Source of the DNA: Prochlorococcus sp. AG-418-D13
Lineage (GTDB): Bacteria > Cyanobacteriota > Cyanobacteriia > PCC-6307 > Cyanobiaceae
DNA length: 64,000 nt
Reading direction: 5' to 3'
Assembly: GCA_003214315.1 (NCBI GenBank)
Contig: QCLU01000004.1
Location: forward strand, 1-64,000
The notes under the pieces are model-generated. The model saw only the letters and a program-made list of their open reading frames with translations. It was not told the origin of the DNA and ran no database searches. Each line of letters starts with the position of its first letter. Within the stretch, counting starts at the first letter, position 1. Positions 62,488 through 64,000 of this stretch are shown in pieces. Both the position numbers and the translations under genes were made by a program.

Positions 62488-64000
62488 TTAAGATTTTTCA
62501 TTGTACATTATTTCTGATTCGGAAATAAATGTTTCCAACAATTTATTAGTACTAATTTTAAACTTATTATTATTTGTTCTGCATAAAAGTTCTACTTCTT
62601 TGTTAACAGAATCTCTGCCAATAATTATCTGAAAAGGAATACCAATTAATTCGGCATCTTTAAATTTAACTCCAGCTCTATCGTTTCTATCATCAAGAAG
62701 GACATCAATTTTATTAATTAAAAAGTTGTTATATATTTGCTCAGTAAGTTCACTTTGAATAGGATCTTTTAGGTTCGTTGGAATAATAATAACTTCAAAA
62801 GGAGAAATCTGGATAGGCCAACAAATTCCCTTTTGATCATGATTCTGTTCAATAGCAGCTTGAGCTATTCTTGTCACTCCTATTCCATAACAACCCATCC
62901 ATAAATTTTTTAACTGACCATCCTTATCGGAGAACTTTGCATTTAATTTTTCGCTATATTTTTGACCTAGTTGGAAAATATGTCCAATCTCGATACCTTT
63001 TTTTTCTTTAAGTTCCTCATCATTATCAATACTTATTTTATCTCCTTTTTTGGCATTCCTGATATCCCCAATTAGATAGTCTTTCGAAGCAAAAGAAAAT
63101 TCTTGAAAAACTTTATGGAAATTAACTTTATTCCCACCACTTATAAACTTTGAAAGGCCACTTGCAGAATGATCAATGATTCTTGTCCATTTTTTATCCC
63201 AATTAGAACTAACTTTAATAGTTTTATTATCTAAATCTGGTCCGATAAAACCTAAGGGAAAATCAACTAGATTTTTTTCGATAGTATTTTTGTCTTCAAT
63301 CTTTTTAAGATGAAGGAGATTGAAATTATGAAGTTTATTGATTAAGTTAAAAAGCTTTACTTCATTAATGTGTTGATCGCCTCTTATGCATGCAAGAATT
63401 GGAACCTCAAATTCACCTTCGAACTGTGCAAGGAATATTACTACTTTAATAATCTGACTAGGGTCTAAGTTATTATTATCGCAAAGTTCCATGATTGTTT
63501 TTTGTTGAGGTGTTTCCAACCACTCTGCAATATTATCTTTTAGTGGAATAGGTTGTGATGGTAGAGAAACAGCTTTTTCAATATTTGCAGCATAAGAACC
63601 ACTTTGAGTAAACAAAATGGAATCTTCCCCAGCATCGGCAGTGACCATAAATTCTTTAGAGGAGGCACCGCCAATCGCTCCACTATCAGCTTCAACCCCT
63701 ACGGTCTGAAGTCCACAAGATTTAAAAATGTTTTCATAAGCATTGCCCACCTTTTCATAGAAAGAAGCCAGATCGTTTTCTGAAGAATGAAAAGAGTAAC
63801 CATCTTTCATTATAAATTCTCTACTTCTCATCAATCCAAACCTTGGCCTTATTTCATCTCTAAATTTTGTCTGAATTTGATAAAAACATTGAGGTAATTG
63901 CTTATAAGAGTTGATGGTCTCTGATGCAATACTCGTGATCACCTCTTCGTGAGTTGGAGCTAAACCAAATTCTTTACCTTGTCTATCTTTGAGATTAAAC
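62488..64000 (-). CDS. proS: Prolyl-tRNA synthetase (N-terminus beyond window edge)
   Basis: A class II synthetase cut by the right edge. The frame stays open to 64000, adding at least 19 residues (FNLKDRQGKEFGLAPTHEE) before the internal GTG at 63942, so that GTG is not the true start. Class II motif 2 is FYQIQTKFRDEIRPRFGLMRSREFIMKDGYSFH. The editing insertion lies between about 63650 and 63100. Motif 3 is MGCYGIGVTRIAQAAIEQ, and the anticodon-binding domain starts ICWPIQISPFEVIIIP. The terminal region ends FISESEIMYNEKS. It charges tRNA-Pro; the missing part should hold the motif 1 region. Confidence 0.96.
   Translation of the reverse strand, partial: FNLKDRQGKEFGLAPTHEEVITSIASETINSYKQLPQCFYQIQTKFRDEIRPRFGLMRSREFIMKDGYSFHSSENDLASFYEKVGNAYENIFKSCGLQTVGVEADSGAIGGASSKEFMVTADAGEDSILFTQSGSYAANIEKAVSLPSQPIPLKDNIAEWLETPQQKTIMELCDNNNLDPSQIIKVVIFLAQFEGEFEVPILACIRGDQHINEVKLFNLINKLHNFNLLHLKKIEDKNTIEKNLVDFPLGFIGPDLDNKTIKVSSNWDKKWTRIIDHSASGLSKFISGGNKVNFHKVFQEFSFASKDYLIGDIRNAKKGDKISIDNDEELKEKKGIEIGHIFQLGQKYSEKLNAKFSDKDGQLKNLWMGCYGIGVTRIAQAAIEQNHDQKGICWPIQISPFEVIIIPTNLKDPIQSELTEQIYNNFLINKIDVLLDDRNDRAGVKFKDAELIGIPFQIIIGRDSVNKEVELLCRTNNNKFKISTNKLLETFISESEIMYNEKS

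Overview
The window reads as core chromosome of a high-light-adapted Prochlorococcus (or a very close picocyanobacterial relative). The DNA is strongly A+T-rich and genes are packed tightly, with many stop/start overlaps and convergent 3' overlaps. It carries oxygenic-photosynthesis genes (petA, petC, psaF, psaJ, psb27, a high-light-inducible protein), cyanobacterium-specific families (cyAbrB, DUF2232, DUF3067, DUF2854, DUF3153) and marine picocyanobacterial features such as an N-terminally extended L19 and several TTG starts. I see no rRNA, prophage, insertion sequence, CRISPR array or genomic-island signature. The strain cannot be fixed from the sequence alone.

Layout. 1-5 kb: the tail of an unknown gene, a DUF2232 membrane protein, a CobT-like enzyme, a solute-binding-like lipoprotein, an aldo/keto reductase with a ferredoxin-like tail, and riboflavin synthase. 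5-10.6 kb: a cyAbrB regulator and the aa3-type respiratory module, with ctaC-ctaD-ctaE on the minus strand divergent from ctaA-ctaB. 10.6-15 kb: an ABC-2 exporter, an unknown repeat-bearing gene, a groES-less groEL with a repeat tail, and a 59-residue membrane protein. 15-25 kb: fabG, ispD, an LD-carboxypeptidase, ubiA, ppx, a RodZ-like HTH protein, cobM, lgt, petA-petC, DUF3067 and tatC. 25-33 kb: an RqcH-like protein, gmk, psaJ-psaF, tsaD-hli, a Na+/H+ antiporter, gltX, tRNA-Asp, a small very basic protein, and tRNA-Trp. 33-41.5 kb: rplS, map, a phosphotransacetylase-like/SLOG pair, yajQ, an SPFH protein, hemL and xth. 41.5-50 kb: two unknown genes, a LarC-like protein, a UPF0104 membrane protein, an iron-type ABC permease, a CobW-type GTPase, a PhhB-like protein, yjbQ, an M32 carboxypeptidase and ppa. 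50-64 kb: hemC, the principal sigma factor, a candidate structured RNA, priA, DUF3153, argB, ssb, cobK, cutA, a frameshifted PfkB kinase, purA, psb27, and proS cut by the window edge.

How it fits together. Several genes serve the electron-transport chain: cytochrome f and the Rieske protein with TatC close by (the Rieske protein has a twin-arginine leader), cytochrome oxidase with heme O/A synthases, UbiA for quinone, and HemC/HemL for tetrapyrroles. Cobalamin genes (cobT-like, cobM, cobK) are scattered singly, as is usual for this lineage. The rest is housekeeping.

Novelty. The region is mostly ordinary core genome and I found no convincing new multi-gene system. The items most worth a second look are the homopolymer frameshift in the adenosine-kinase-like gene, the structured intergenic element between rpoD and priA, the two slippage-prone coding repeats side by side at 12.7-13.1 kb, the G+C-rich 64-residue gene between two tRNAs, a Psb27 without a lipobox cysteine, and some unrecognised small genes.
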